DNA of 64,000 nt from Thermosporothrix hazakensis (GTDB taxonomy: Bacteria > Chloroflexota > Ktedonobacteria > Ktedonobacterales > Ktedonobacteraceae), in assembly GCF_003253565.1 (NCBI RefSeq), contig NZ_QKUF01000021.1, forward strand, positions 1 to 64,000. Reading direction: 5' to 3'. The notes under the pieces are model-generated. The model worked only from the letters and a program-made list of their open reading frames with translations. It had not been told where the DNA came from and did no database searches. The translations under genes were made by a program, and so were the position numbers. Below are positions 52,542 to 61,980 of the stretch, piece by piece. Within the stretch, counting starts at the first letter, position 1; each line of letters opens with the position of its first letter.

Positions 52542-52552
52542 CACAGCTCCTC
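52530..52552. terminator. Hairpin between convergent rarA and methyltransferase genes
   Basis: GAGGAGC (52530-52536) pairs with GCTCCTC (52546-52552) and overlaps the rarA stop codon, followed by a T-rich tract. The flanking GGGC / GCCC lengthen the stem. Confidence 0.65.
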
Positions 52553-52563
52553 CTTGCCCTGTT

Positions 52564-53178
52564 TTACCCAGGCCTTGCCGCCACAATCAGCCCACTTGAC
52601 CAGTTCATCCGGGTGAGCAAGAGATCAGCACGACGCTCCAGAGTCTCAACAAGCGCCTCCACACGCTCCGTATGCCCCGGCATATCTCGCTCCCAATCCT
52701 CTTGCGGCGTGAGATCGTCGATCACATAGAGCCCGCCGGGCTTTAACAGCGCCAGCGTCTCCGCCAACAACATAAACTTACCAGCGGTTGTATCCGCAAA
52801 GATCAGGTCAAACGAGGCAGGCTTTTGCACACGCAGAAAGTCAGCCGCGTCCTGCACCAGAAACGTTGCTCGTCTGTCAGTGCCAAGTAAGCGCTGCGCA
52901 ACCAGACTATACCGCTCTTCCTGCTCCACCGAGATCAGACGCGCTGTCCGGTTCATCCCCTCAAGAAGCCAGGCAGAGCCACATCCTGTCCCGGTTCCCA
53001 GTTCAAGCAGCATTCCACCGGGCTTCGTGGCCGCCAACATCCGCAAAAGAGAGCCGGTTTGATACTTACACGAACGGGTAAAGCCAAGCGCCAACGTTTC
53101 CGCCTCTATGCTCTGGAGGATCGCGGGGGGCGTCACTACCATATCCAGCATCATTCTCGTTCTCTCTTTCTTTTGCAC
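52564..53178 (-). CDS. SAM-dependent O-methyltransferase-like protein
   Basis: 204 residues from GTG 53178 (GAGG 5 bases upstream); ATGs at codons 9 and 10 are alternatives. Motif I is LLELGTGTGCGSAWLLEG (about 58-75), the acidic loop is SVEQEERYS, and FADTTAGKF and LYVIDDLTP are motifs post I and II. It resembles catechol O-methyltransferase-like class I enzymes. The substrate is unknown. It follows the ribokinase stop after 7 bases, so the two are one operon. Confidence 0.85.
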   Translation of the reverse strand: MQKKERTRMMLDMVVTPPAILQSIEAETLALGFTRSCKYQTGSLLRMLAATKPGGMLLELGTGTGCGSAWLLEGMNRTARLISVEQEERYSLVAQRLLGTDRRATFLVQDAADFLRVQKPASFDLIFADTTAGKFMLLAETLALLKPGGLYVIDDLTPQEDWERDMPGHTERVEALVETLERRADLLLTRMNWSSGLIVAARPG

Positions 53179-53185
53179 AACAACC

Positions 53186-54166
53186 TCAGGGAATCAGCTC
53201 CTGAATCTGCTGTAAGGTGGGCAGAGCTGCAATTGCGCCTCGCTTTGTCGTTGTCAGGGCTCCCGCAGCGCTCGCTTGTCGTAAGGCGTCCAGCATCGGG
53301 ATATTGTCCGCAAGTAAGGCTGCCAGCACCCCACAGAACGCATCCCCCGCGCCCGTCGAGTCAACCGCCTGTACCGCAAAGGGCGGGAGCGCCTGGTGCT
53401 CAACGGCGCCCGAGGACTCCCGGGCGCTCCACAGGCAGCCCTGTGAGCCAAGCGTAATAATCACATGCTGCGGCCCATAGTGGAGCAGGCGTTCGGCAGC
53501 CTGACGCGCTGTCTCAAGCGAAGTTACCGACGAATTGGCATATGTTGCCGCTTCAATCTCATTTACCACCAGAATATCAGCCGAGCGAAACAGTTCCGTA
53601 TCAGCAAGCTGTGAAACAGGAGCCGCGTTCAGAATGGTAGTCATCCCAAGTTCCCGGGCAAGCCGTAGCCCGGTAGTATAGGTCTCGCGATTGGTCTCGC
53701 ACTGACAGAGGAAAACTGCCTTATGAGAACGCCCGGCCTGCTCATCTGCTGGAGCCTCGCGCTCACGTTCCTGTTGCACCCCACGCAACGCCTGTTCAAC
53801 ATCGGCCACCGGAACCTGCATATTGGCGTTCGGGTTCACAACAATCATATTCTGGCCATTCTCGGTCGCAATAATGACCAGCGAAACCCCTGTCCCGGCC
53901 TTCGCATCACGCGAAACAAACGAGGAAAGCACCCCTTCTTGTTGCAGCGTGTCGAAGAAAGCATCTCCATAGGCATCTTGCCCCACACGCCCGATCAGCG
54001 TCACCTGAGCCCCCAGACGCGCCGCCGCAATCGCCTGATTGATCCCTTTACCTCCAAGCAGTGAGTGAAATGACTCGCCGATCACCGCTTCACCAGGTCG
54101 AGGCAGACGGGGAGCTTGTGCCATCAGATCAACTATCAAGCTTCCCAAGACAACAACTCTTCCCAT
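53186..54166 (-). CDS. rbsK: Ribokinase (PfkB family)
   Basis: 326 residues from ATG 54166, which has GGAGGAG upstream; the frame is open to 54202. The PfkB family patterns are present: LGGKGINQAIAAARLGAQVTLIGRVGQDAYG near the start and DSTGAGDAFCG near residues 270-280 with the catalytic Asp. The N-terminal VVVLGSLIVDL and NPNANMQVP fit ribokinase more than fructokinase. It phosphorylates a pentose, probably ribose. No ribose transporter lies next to it. Confidence 0.9.
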   Translation of the reverse strand: MGRVVVLGSLIVDLMAQAPRLPRPGEAVIGESFHSLLGGKGINQAIAAARLGAQVTLIGRVGQDAYGDAFFDTLQQEGVLSSFVSRDAKAGTGVSLVIIATENGQNMIVVNPNANMQVPVADVEQALRGVQQEREREAPADEQAGRSHKAVFLCQCETNRETYTTGLRLARELGMTTILNAAPVSQLADTELFRSADILVVNEIEAATYANSSVTSLETARQAAERLLHYGPQHVIITLGSQGCLWSARESSGAVEHQALPPFAVQAVDSTGAGDAFCGVLAALLADNIPMLDALRQASAAGALTTTKRGAIAALPTLQQIQELIP

Positions 54167-54247
54167 TACGGCTCCTCCTGTATCTGAAATAGTCTTCTTC
54201 ACGAACAGTATAGGCTTGAGCTATCACGATTCACAAGGGCATATCAG

Positions 54248-55126
54248 CTAGGATACGTTGACCAGCACGATTCCGCTTAAAATAATCCCGATCCCTATCC
54301 ACTGATTCCACTGTAAGCGCTCACGCACAAAGATCGCCGCCAGTAAGACCGTGACCGCCGAATAGAGCGAGGCCAGCACGCTGACAACAGAAACCTGTGC
54401 CCCTGCCAATGAGACTCCCAGATTAAAGCCAATATAGGCAACCGTATCAAAAACGCCGATGGCCGCCAGCAACCACCAGACACCACCTCGTGGCATACGC
54501 AACGATGCCTTCCCTACCAACGAATAGCCAGCGAGCAAACAGGGAGTTATCAAACGAAAGAGGGCAGTAGACGCAACCGAGCCAAGATGGGGCGTTACAA
54601 AAAAGCCCAGAACCCAGAACGCAACCCCATAGCCAAGCGAAGCCAGAATCGCCAGCAGCACGCCCGGTGGAAGCAATCCCCGGCGAACCGGGGCTGCATG
54701 AGCTGAACCGAACGTCGTCGCAACCATAATGACGCCAAGCAACACAGCCAGCATCCCAAAGAGACCAAACGAGCTGACATGCTCCCCATAGAAAAGCGAG
54801 AGCGCCGCCGTTACCGCCGCATAGCCCGCAGAGATCGGCGAAACAATCATCGTGACCCCGACCTCGAATGCGCGATATAAGGCCAGAGAGCTAACGGTAT
54901 TCAACGCAGCCGCTCCCAGAGCCAGCCCCCAGATCACCCAGGCTTCATGGGTCAGCAGATAGAAAAGCTGTCCCGTAACCAGAAGATAGAGTCCTAACGC
55001 TGCCAGACCAAAAAACTGCATGTAAAAGAGCGTTCGATATGAGCCAATGCGCCCGGCAGCAAAGCGCACAAAGAAATCAGCCGTTCCCCACCCGAGGGCA
55101 GCGGCCAGAGCTAACACAAAAGCCAT
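54248..55126 (-). CDS. EamA-type DMT-superfamily transporter
   Basis: 292 residues from ATG 55126, which has AGGAGG 4 bases upstream; the frame is open to 55156. Ten predicted membrane segments in two EamA repeats of five. AAALGWGTADFFVRFA opens the first half and ILASLGYGVAFWVLGF the second. The start of each half carries the G-W/Y-G pattern. Such proteins export amino acids or other metabolites. The substrate is unknown. Confidence 0.9.
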   Translation of the reverse strand: MAFVLALAAALGWGTADFFVRFAAGRIGSYRTLFYMQFFGLAALGLYLLVTGQLFYLLTHEAWVIWGLALGAAALNTVSSLALYRAFEVGVTMIVSPISAGYAAVTAALSLFYGEHVSSFGLFGMLAVLLGVIMVATTFGSAHAAPVRRGLLPPGVLLAILASLGYGVAFWVLGFFVTPHLGSVASTALFRLITPCLLAGYSLVGKASLRMPRGGVWWLLAAIGVFDTVAYIGFNLGVSLAGAQVSVVSVLASLYSAVTVLLAAIFVRERLQWNQWIGIGIILSGIVLVNVS

Positions 55127-55232
55127 AGTCCTCCTGGAACATGCATACAAAGGCAAATAAGTGAGACACAGAACAATATAGTTCTACCACATCAGTGCAG
55201 AGGAACGCATGCATGCCCACGGAGGCTTCTGC

Positions 55233-57839
55233 TTACATGGCACTTAGCGGGTCAATGTCAATCTCCCAATCTGGCGCATCAATCACACGCAACAGCCGAT
55301 GCAGATCAGGACCGCGTAATAACATCTGCCAGCGATATTTCTCCTTGACGCGCTCGGGGAAGGCAGGAGCCGGGCCCACGATATCGGTGTCATTCATGTT
55401 TAGTAGTCTGATCCACTCGGTTATCTGCGCTTGCAAGCGCAGCGCCTCATGCTGACAGCGGGACCGCTTCCGATGAGCATACGTAAACTTCGCGAACTGG
55501 CGAAAGGGAGGATAGGCAAAACGACGTCGTACCTCTCTCTCCGCGGCATAAAACTCATGATAATCATGGCGTGAAGCGGTCTCAATACAGAAATGTTGAG
55601 GATTAAAAGTCTGAATAATGACGGTGCCGGGCTCTGATCCTCGTCCAGCGCGTCCGGCAACCTGGGTGAGCAGCGTGAACGCCCGTTCGGATGCCGAATA
55701 GTCGGGAACATTGAGAGCGATATCAGCTGAGACCACTCCGACCAGCGTAACACCGGGCAGATCAAGCCCTTTCGCGATCATCTGCGTTCCAATGAGAATG
55801 TCGGCATCACGGCGGGCAAAGCGCTCCAGCAGCTCTGCATGAGCATGCCTGTTACGCGCTGTATCACGATCCCAGCGCAACAGACGCGCCTCGGGGAACA
55901 GTCGCTGAATGGTCTCCTGGACCTTCTCTGTTCCCAGGCCAAAATAGCGAATCCCCGCGCTATGACAGGAAGGGCAGAAATGCAGCATGTTCATCTGTAG
56001 CCCGCAATAATGGCAGAGCAGAATCTGCTCGGTTGCATGGTACGTCAGGGGAATATCGCAGCGATTACAGAGCGCCACATAGCCGCAATCGCGACAGAGC
56101 ACAAAGCTGGCCGCGCCACGACGATTGAGAAAGAGAATGGCCTGCTGCTTGCGTTCCAGTACCGTGCGAAGCTCCTCCTGCAAGCGACGGCTGATAATAC
56201 TGGTATGGCCCGCTCGCAGCTCATTACGCAAGTCAACAATCTCAACCGGGGGGAGCGTCGCCCCGATACGTCCCTTGAGCGAAACCAGTTCATAAACGCC
56301 CTGCTCAGCACGATAAAACGACTCGACTGAAGGCGTGGCACTGCCAAGCACCACTGGAATATGGAGGATCTCGCCAAGCCGGAGTGCAGCTTCACGTGCA
56401 TGATAGGTCGGTTTGGTGCTGCTCTGTTTGTAGGCGGCCTCGTGCTCCTCGTCGATAATGATAATCCCCAGATCGGGAACAGGGGCAAAGAGCGCTGACC
56501 GGGAGCCGATCACTATATCGACAGCGCCAGAACGAATACGCTGCCATTCCTCATGGCGTTCACCCGTGCTCAGCTCACTATGCATAATGGCGATTCGACC
56601 GGGGAAACGAGCCGCCACCCGTTGCACTGCTTGCGTGGTCAGAGCAATTTCAGGAACAAGCACAATGCCGCGCTTTCCCCGTGCGACAAGGCTGGCTAGC
56701 GCCTGCAAATAGATCTCCGTTTTTCCGCTTCCCGTAATACCATGTAGCAGAATTGGCGTGGGCACCTCACCCTCCTCGCCACGGGCCGCAGCAGCGAGGA
56801 TCCGGTTCAATGCTGCCTGTTGCTCGTCGGTCAGTTGCAGCGGTGACGAGAGTGGGATCACCTGTCCAAGCAGAGGATCACGCCGAATCGCGATTTTCTC
56901 GATTTTGACGATGCCCTCTTTCTCCATACTGCGCAATTGCCCGGCAGTGAGACCGGTTGCCTGACAGAGGGTGTACGGCGTCCAGGGATTATTGCGATTG
57001 ATGCTCTGTTGCAGCAGATCCAGCGCGGCAAGCTGTCGCTGCGCTGCCACTGTGTTCGCGTCCAGTTTTGGCAGTGCCTCACCCGCAGCGATGCCGGTCT
57101 TGCTCCACGGGCTGACGCCAGCCGGAGCGAGCGAGGAGGCTGGCTGCTGAAGCGCCTGCCTTACTTTTGCCTCACGCTCCTCACGCCACTCAAGCAATTG
57201 CTCACCGCGCGCGATCAGCGTCACAACCCGCTTCATACGGGGTTTTACTTTTGGCCCGGAAAGGCTGGGCTCACGCACAATAAACGGATTCTCGCGGATC
57301 TCGCGGATCAGCTTCTGCGCCTGCGTCGGGCCAAGCAGTTTCGTTAAGCGCTTCTCCTCAATGGCTCCCTCCTCCTGTAAGAGCCCGAGCAGCGCTCGCA
57401 GCCGTAAGGAGGCCTGATCTGTTGTCTCACCCGGCTCCAGATCATTGGAGAGGCGCAGCACAAATTGTGAGCGCCGCACCAGCCCGGGAGAGAGCATCAT
57501 CCAGGCAACCAGCGCCAGAGGCGTGACATAATACTCGGCGATCCATTCCGCTAACGCACGTTGATGGGGAAGCAGTACCGGTTCTGGATCAAGCAGCGAA
57601 TGAATCGGGCGCAGTTCAAAAGCACGGACGCCCTCCGGCTCATCTTCATCATCGAGAACAGGTCCTTCCGAATCGTCCAGCAATGCCCAGACAATCCCCT
57701 CAACCAGACGTTCCCCATATGGTGCGGCAACCAGTTGGCCGGGTTGTAATGCAGCCTCCAACTCCACAGGCACCTGATAGGTTAACAGTGGTTGCTCAAT
57801 AGTCCACCGTGCAGCAGACGGCACAATAGCAGCTAGCAT
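55233..57839 (-). CDS. priA: Primosomal protein N' (replication restart helicase)
   Basis: 868 residues from ATG 57839 (MLAAIVPSAARW), 13 bases after the mutL stop; the frame is open further into mutL. The 3' DNA-binding domain is at the start, followed by long winged-helix linkers. The helicase core has GITGSGKTEIYLQAL (Walker A), IIIDEEHE (DEEH box) and GSATPS. Two zinc pairs are present: CRDCGYVALCNRC and CHYCGLQMNMLHFCPSC. PriA restarts broken replication forks. It is in one operon with mutL. Confidence 0.96.
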   Translation of the reverse strand: MLAAIVPSAARWTIEQPLLTYQVPVELEAALQPGQLVAAPYGERLVEGIVWALLDDSEGPVLDDEDEPEGVRAFELRPIHSLLDPEPVLLPHQRALAEWIAEYYVTPLALVAWMMLSPGLVRRSQFVLRLSNDLEPGETTDQASLRLRALLGLLQEEGAIEEKRLTKLLGPTQAQKLIREIRENPFIVREPSLSGPKVKPRMKRVVTLIARGEQLLEWREEREAKVRQALQQPASSLAPAGVSPWSKTGIAAGEALPKLDANTVAAQRQLAALDLLQQSINRNNPWTPYTLCQATGLTAGQLRSMEKEGIVKIEKIAIRRDPLLGQVIPLSSPLQLTDEQQAALNRILAAAARGEEGEVPTPILLHGITGSGKTEIYLQALASLVARGKRGIVLVPEIALTTQAVQRVAARFPGRIAIMHSELSTGERHEEWQRIRSGAVDIVIGSRSALFAPVPDLGIIIIDEEHEAAYKQSSTKPTYHAREAALRLGEILHIPVVLGSATPSVESFYRAEQGVYELVSLKGRIGATLPPVEIVDLRNELRAGHTSIISRRLQEELRTVLERKQQAILFLNRRGAASFVLCRDCGYVALCNRCDIPLTYHATEQILLCHYCGLQMNMLHFCPSCHSAGIRYFGLGTEKVQETIQRLFPEARLLRWDRDTARNRHAHAELLERFARRDADILIGTQMIAKGLDLPGVTLVGVVSADIALNVPDYSASERAFTLLTQVAGRAGRGSEPGTVIIQTFNPQHFCIETASRHDYHEFYAAEREVRRRFAYPPFRQFAKFTYAHRKRSRCQHEALRLQAQITEWIRLLNMNDTDIVGPAPAFPERVKEKYRWQMLLRGPDLHRLLRVIDAPDWEIDIDPLSAM

Positions 57840-57852
57840 ACAATACTCACAT

Positions 57853-59949
57853 CTACCGACGCTCAAACTCGTGTGCAAGGGCAGATAAGCCAAAGTTAAT
57901 CATCGTTGGCCGCCCATGACAACAACTGAACGGCGCTTTCGTCTGCTGTAACTGCTCGATCATCTCCCGCATCTCGGCAACGGTCAAAAAGTAGTTCTGC
58001 TTGATCGCAGCTTTGCAAGCGACATTTGCCAGCGCCTGTTCTTCCCAGGTCTCAGTATGACCCAGATTCTCTTCTGCCGTCAACTCCACCAGGAGTTCTT
58101 GTAAGGAGGCCTTATTCAAACGCTTGACCAGCACATCAGGAACCGCACTGATCGAGACCGTCTTACCATCCTCAATCGCCAACGCGAAGCCGATATGTTC
58201 CAGTTGAGCGCGATGTTCCTCAAGGGCTTCAAGCTCTGTTGGAGCAAGCGTGATTTCAATTGGAGTCAGCAGGAGCTGCGATAGGGGAGTACGCGCCTTC
58301 CAGTTCGCGACCATGCGTTCCAGCAAGATGCGCTCGTGTGCTGCATGCTGATCGATCAAATACATGCCGTCGGGCCCTTCGGTCACAATATAGCTCTGCG
58401 CAAGCTGGCCGATGACCCGAAGTTTTGGAAAATGAACCGGGCGTTCCGGCACAAGCGCCGTCTCCACAGGCCGCACTACCGGCTCGACGGGCAGCGCTAT
58501 CGGTTCAGCGGGCACGGGAACAGGAGCGACCTCGACCGGCGGAGGCGAAACAACAGGAGGGAGCTCTTCCTGAGACGGTACCGACGTTATCTCTTCAGGC
58601 AAAGTAATCCCGAGCGTGGGCGGCATCCGAGAAGGTGCGTGCGCGGCGGTCCGGCTTGCTGTCGGTTCGGGCTGCTTCGGCTCCTCAACCGGTGCCGGCT
58701 TGACGGGTTTTTCCTGTGGGGTCACGCGGACATGGCCCTGCCAGAGACGCGAGAGCAGCGGCGGCTTCGTTCCCGTCTCCTCCTCGGTAAATGTGATCCA
58801 GGGACTATCAGCCGGGAATGTAGTCTCTTCCTTCTGCGTGGGAAGTGGCTGTTCTGTGGTCGGTTCCTCTTCTTCTACCGGCAATTCCTTTTCCCGGGCC
58901 TTTGGTGGCTCAGGAGCGCTTTTCGGCTGCCACTGTGGGAGTTGTGGATCTGCCAGCAGAGCCTTGCGTACCGCCCGTAAAATTGAGGCATATACACGGC
59001 GTTCTTTGAGAAAGCGAATCTCGGTTTTCGCGGGATGCACATTCACATCCAGCAAAGCCGGGTCAATCTGAATATTCATCACAGCCAGCGGATGCCGTCC
59101 CGCCAGCAAAAGCGAGTGATAGGCGTTCTCGACCGCTGCCGTCAAGACCCGACTCATCACCCAACGCCGATTGACAAAGAAAGAGATATGTTGCCGGGTA
59201 CTTTTATAACAAGAAGGACGACTGGTATAGCCCTGTACCAGCGGGTAATCAGTATCGTCATCATGTTCGTCATCGCCGTCGACGGGCACCATCTGTTGCG
59301 CGATTTGCAGCCCATACACCTCAACCAGTACGCTGAAGAGTTTACCATCTCCGGGTGTCGCAAAAACCTGCCGATTCTCGCTAAAAACCATAAAGCGAAT
59401 CTCGGGATAGGCAAGCGCATACTGTTCCAGCAAATGCAGGCAGTGGCTGACCTCGGTGTTTCGACTTTTGAGGAACTTCAGGCGAGCAGGCACAGCGCTG
59501 AACAGATTTCGTACTGTGATAGTGGTCCCTACCGCAACAGCAGCGGGTGTCACCTCCGAAATACGGCCATTCTGAGCCTGGATCTGCGCACCATGTTCAG
59601 CATCACGCGGGCGGCTCTGAAGCGAGACATCAGCTACCGCTGCGATACTGGCAAGGGCTTCCCCCCTGAAACCAAGTGAGCGAATATTTTCTAGATCATC
59701 GATAGAGGCGACTTTACTGGTTGCATGGCGCGATAAAGCCAGCGGCAATTCATCAGCAGTAATGCCACACCCGTTATCCGTCACTCGAATAAGTTGCAGT
59801 CCCCCATGCATCAGATCAACGCGTATCTGAGTTGAGCCGGCATCTATACTGTTCTCGATCAGTTCTTTCACAACGGAGGCGGGCCGCTCTACCACTTCAC
59901 CAGCCGCAATCTTCGCCGCAACATCTGGCGCAAGTTGACGTATAGGCAT
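57853..59949 (-). CDS. mutL: DNA mismatch repair protein MutL, endonuclease type
   Basis: 698 residues. The N-terminal GHKL ATPase has ELIENSIDAG, DNGCGI, GFRGEALASI and VNVHPAKTEIRF. The middle (about 340-510) is a long Pro/Glu/Val-rich linker. The C-terminal domain carries DQHAAHERILLE (from residue 533), the endonuclease motif DQHA-x2-E-x4-E, together with ACKAAIK and CCHGRPT. This is therefore a nicking MutL, as in bacteria without MutH. mutS is not adjacent; priA follows in the same operon. Confidence 0.96.
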   Translation of the reverse strand: MPIRQLAPDVAAKIAAGEVVERPASVVKELIENSIDAGSTQIRVDLMHGGLQLIRVTDNGCGITADELPLALSRHATSKVASIDDLENIRSLGFRGEALASIAAVADVSLQSRPRDAEHGAQIQAQNGRISEVTPAAVAVGTTITVRNLFSAVPARLKFLKSRNTEVSHCLHLLEQYALAYPEIRFMVFSENRQVFATPGDGKLFSVLVEVYGLQIAQQMVPVDGDDEHDDDTDYPLVQGYTSRPSCYKSTRQHISFFVNRRWVMSRVLTAAVENAYHSLLLAGRHPLAVMNIQIDPALLDVNVHPAKTEIRFLKERRVYASILRAVRKALLADPQLPQWQPKSAPEPPKAREKELPVEEEEPTTEQPLPTQKEETTFPADSPWITFTEEETGTKPPLLSRLWQGHVRVTPQEKPVKPAPVEEPKQPEPTASRTAAHAPSRMPPTLGITLPEEITSVPSQEELPPVVSPPPVEVAPVPVPAEPIALPVEPVVRPVETALVPERPVHFPKLRVIGQLAQSYIVTEGPDGMYLIDQHAAHERILLERMVANWKARTPLSQLLLTPIEITLAPTELEALEEHRAQLEHIGFALAIEDGKTVSISAVPDVLVKRLNKASLQELLVELTAEENLGHTETWEEQALANVACKAAIKQNYFLTVAEMREMIEQLQQTKAPFSCCHGRPTMINFGLSALAHEFERR

Positions 59950-59983
59950 TGTTTCTCTTCCCCGGCAATATTGTTGTCTTTAA

Positions 59984-59995
59984 GAACGATTGTTC
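59984..59995. promoter_or_regulatory. GAAC-N4-GTTC box (LexA/DinR-like)
   Basis: GAACGATTGTTC matches the core of the Gram-positive SOS box GAAC-N4-GTTC. It lies directly downstream of the -10 of the mutL promoter, over the predicted transcription start. A box of this kind is expected about once per 64 kb by chance, so the position is the main argument. Confidence 0.45.
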
Positions 59996-60002
59996 ATGGA
60001 TG

Positions 60003-60031
60003 ATTATAACACAGTCCACGCTCGTTGTAGA
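60003..60031 (-). promoter_or_regulatory. Promoter of mutL-priA
   Basis: On the minus strand, TCTACA (60031-60026), a 17-base spacer and TATAAT (60008-60003) preceded by TG one base away. Predicted transcription start near 59996, about 47 bases before the mutL ATG. Confidence 0.65.
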
Positions 60032-60240
60032 GCCCTACTTTTTTCCTGGAACCAGTTTAAGCACTTAAAAAACGCAGGAACTGAAAGTCTCTATACTATA
60101 GAGAGAACATATGCGGCCGTGCGGCTCTATCCTCAAAAATGAGCGCACAGCGTCATTCTACCAGAATATGTTTTGAATGCATACAGCCGTCACAGCCTCT
60201 GTAGTGGTTTTGCCCGGGTAAGGACAAGGAGCAAAAGCCC

Positions 60241-60387
60241 ATGCCAGTTCTACTGATGATACGTCCATCGCACAAACAGCTTGTTCCCCGCATACCATTC
60301 TTCTCTAGCGAGCCCGACGAAGAGGATGAAGAATCGGGCTGTCCGGGCCCCTATGATGATGATGGGGATCTCGTTTTTCTACCCTAG
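60241..60387 (+). CDS. Small acidic protein, unannotated 48-residue ORF
   Basis: A 48-codon frame from ATG 60241, preceded by AAGGAG at a spacing of 9 bases and followed by a good hairpin with a T-run. The protein reads MPVLLMIRPSHKQLVPR, then turns strongly acidic (EPDEEDEE, YDDDGDLVF) with one Cys. It is too short for normal gene calling. The ribosome site plus terminator make translation likely, but no family is recognised. Confidence 0.5.
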   Translation: MPVLLMIRPSHKQLVPRIPFFSSEPDEEDEESGCPGPYDDDGDLVFLP

Positions 60388-60399
60388 AACAAGCGTGCT

Positions 60400-60429
60400 G
60401 CGGTGGCTCCTGTCAGGGTCACCGCTTTT
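60400..60429 (+). terminator. Terminator after the small acidic ORF
   Basis: GCGGTG pairs with CACCGC, with CCTG/CAGG nested inside, followed by TTTTCTC. It starts 13 bases after the stop codon. Confidence 0.75.
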
Positions 60430-60524
60430 CTCGGGATAAAGCCGCCAGAAACCTTTACTTAGGATGCTGTACAATGCTACCATGAAGAGAGAGTTCCGCT
60501 TATAGATAGAAAGGGTTTTGGCTG

Positions 60525-61889
60525 ATGTCCCAACTGGAAACATACATCACAGAGAACGAACAGCGTTTTCTAGAAGACCTCAAAGGTTGGCTCCGTATTC
60601 CCAGTATCAGCACGCTTCCCGAGCATGCGAAGGATGTACGTCAGGCAGCCGAATACGCGGTCAATCAATTACAACGGATCGGCTTTGATGCCACGTTGAT
60701 CGAGACCAAAGGTCATCCCCTCGTTTATGGGGAATGGCTCAAAGCAGAGGGAAAACCCACACTTCTTATTTACGGTCACTATGACGTTCAGCCCGTTGAT
60801 CCTATAGAGCTCTGGGAAAGCCCCCCTTTTGAGCCAACTATCCGCAATGGTAACATCTACAGCCGCGGCGCAAGCGACGACAAGGGCCAGACAATGCTGA
60901 TTCTCAAAGCGCTTGAAACGCTGATGGCCGTTGAAGGCAAGCTTCCGCTGAATGTGCGCGTCCTGATTGAAGGCGAGGAAGAGGCCGGCGGCGCGTCTAT
61001 TGAGCACTATGTCAAGTTTGAGCATGAGAAGCTGAAATGCGATGCGGTCTTTATCTGTGATACCGGGATGCCGTCAGCCGATATTCCTGCCCTGGTTGCC
61101 GGACTGCGCGGCATTATCGCCGCCGAGATCGAGGTACATGGCGCTCGGCGTGACCTGCATTCTGGCGTCTATGGTGGCGTTGCCCCCAATCCCCTTCACG
61201 CGCTATCCCTGATTATCAGCCGCCTCAAAGGAGAGGATGGGCACATCAACATCCCCGGCCTGTATGATAAGCTGCGTCCGGCTCCCGAGGTGGAGAAGGA
61301 GTTCTGGAGAAACGATCCGCTGCACCTGGGCGAAAGCATGCTCAAGGAGATGGGCATCAAACAGTTCGTAGGGGAAAACAACTATCCGCCACTGGAACGT
61401 GTCTGGGCACGTCCCACCTTCGAGGTACATGGGATCGTCGGAGGCTTCACAGGTGAAGGCTCCAAGACCGTGATCCCCGCAGTCGCAAAGGCCAAAGTCA
61501 GCCTGCGCCTTCCGCCCGATCTGAAGCCAGATGAAGTCTTTGAGCTGCTTCAGAAGGCAGTGAAAGATGTTGCTCCGGCAGGAGTCGACGTCACTGTGCA
61601 CATGGGTCATGGAGGTGATGGGCTGGTCGTCAATCCTGAAGCACCGATTATGCAGGCAGCCGCCGAAGCGCTGAAAGAGGTCTACGGCAAAGAGCCGATC
61701 TACACTCGCGAGGGAGGCTCTATTCCCATAGCGGCCCTCTTCAACTCCACGCTCAATGTACCCGTGGTGCTGATGGGCTTTGCTCTGCCCGATGACAACC
61801 TGCATGCCCCGAACGAGAAATACTCTATCGATCAGTTCTTCAAGGGCGTGCGCACTGTCATCCGCTTCCTGCAAAATGCGGGAGCATAA
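60525..61889 (+). CDS. M20-family dipeptidase/aminoacylase
   Basis: 454 residues, M20 metallopeptidase with dimerisation domain. All zinc ligands are visible: His85 and Asp87 in GHYDVQP, Asp118 in SDDKG, the Glu-Glu in LIEGEEEAGG (catalytic Glu and ligand), Asp179 in ICDTG, and the late His in NLHAPNE. The central dimerisation domain contains HGARRDLHSGVYGG with the substrate-coordinating His. It resembles carnosinase-like/PepV-type dipeptidases. A terminator follows, then a paralogue on the same strand. Confidence 0.94.
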   Translation: MSQLETYITENEQRFLEDLKGWLRIPSISTLPEHAKDVRQAAEYAVNQLQRIGFDATLIETKGHPLVYGEWLKAEGKPTLLIYGHYDVQPVDPIELWESPPFEPTIRNGNIYSRGASDDKGQTMLILKALETLMAVEGKLPLNVRVLIEGEEEAGGASIEHYVKFEHEKLKCDAVFICDTGMPSADIPALVAGLRGIIAAEIEVHGARRDLHSGVYGGVAPNPLHALSLIISRLKGEDGHINIPGLYDKLRPAPEVEKEFWRNDPLHLGESMLKEMGIKQFVGENNYPPLERVWARPTFEVHGIVGGFTGEGSKTVIPAVAKAKVSLRLPPDLKPDEVFELLQKAVKDVAPAGVDVTVHMGHGGDGLVVNPEAPIMQAAAEALKEVYGKEPIYTREGGSIPIAALFNSTLNVPVVLMGFALPDDNLHAPNEKYSIDQFFKGVRTVIRFLQNAGA

Positions 61890-61897
61890 GCCCCGGA

Positions 61898-61941
61898 AGG
61901 GAGCGCCGAAAGCCAGGTGTACGGTGCTCCCTTTTTCTTTT
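61898..61941 (+). terminator. Terminator between the two M20 genes
   Basis: AGGGAGCGCCG (61898-61908) pairs with CGGTGCTCCCT (61922-61932), followed by TTTTCTTTTT. Confidence 0.88.
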
Positions 61942-61980
61942 TCCCCCTCACTGACACCTCACAGGACGAAAGGAGAAGAC

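Larger units (their letters stand above)
59950..60240. other. Divergent promoter region of mutL and a small ORF
   Basis: No gene. Holds the mutL promoter and a LexA/DinR-type box, listed separately. Confidence 0.4.
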
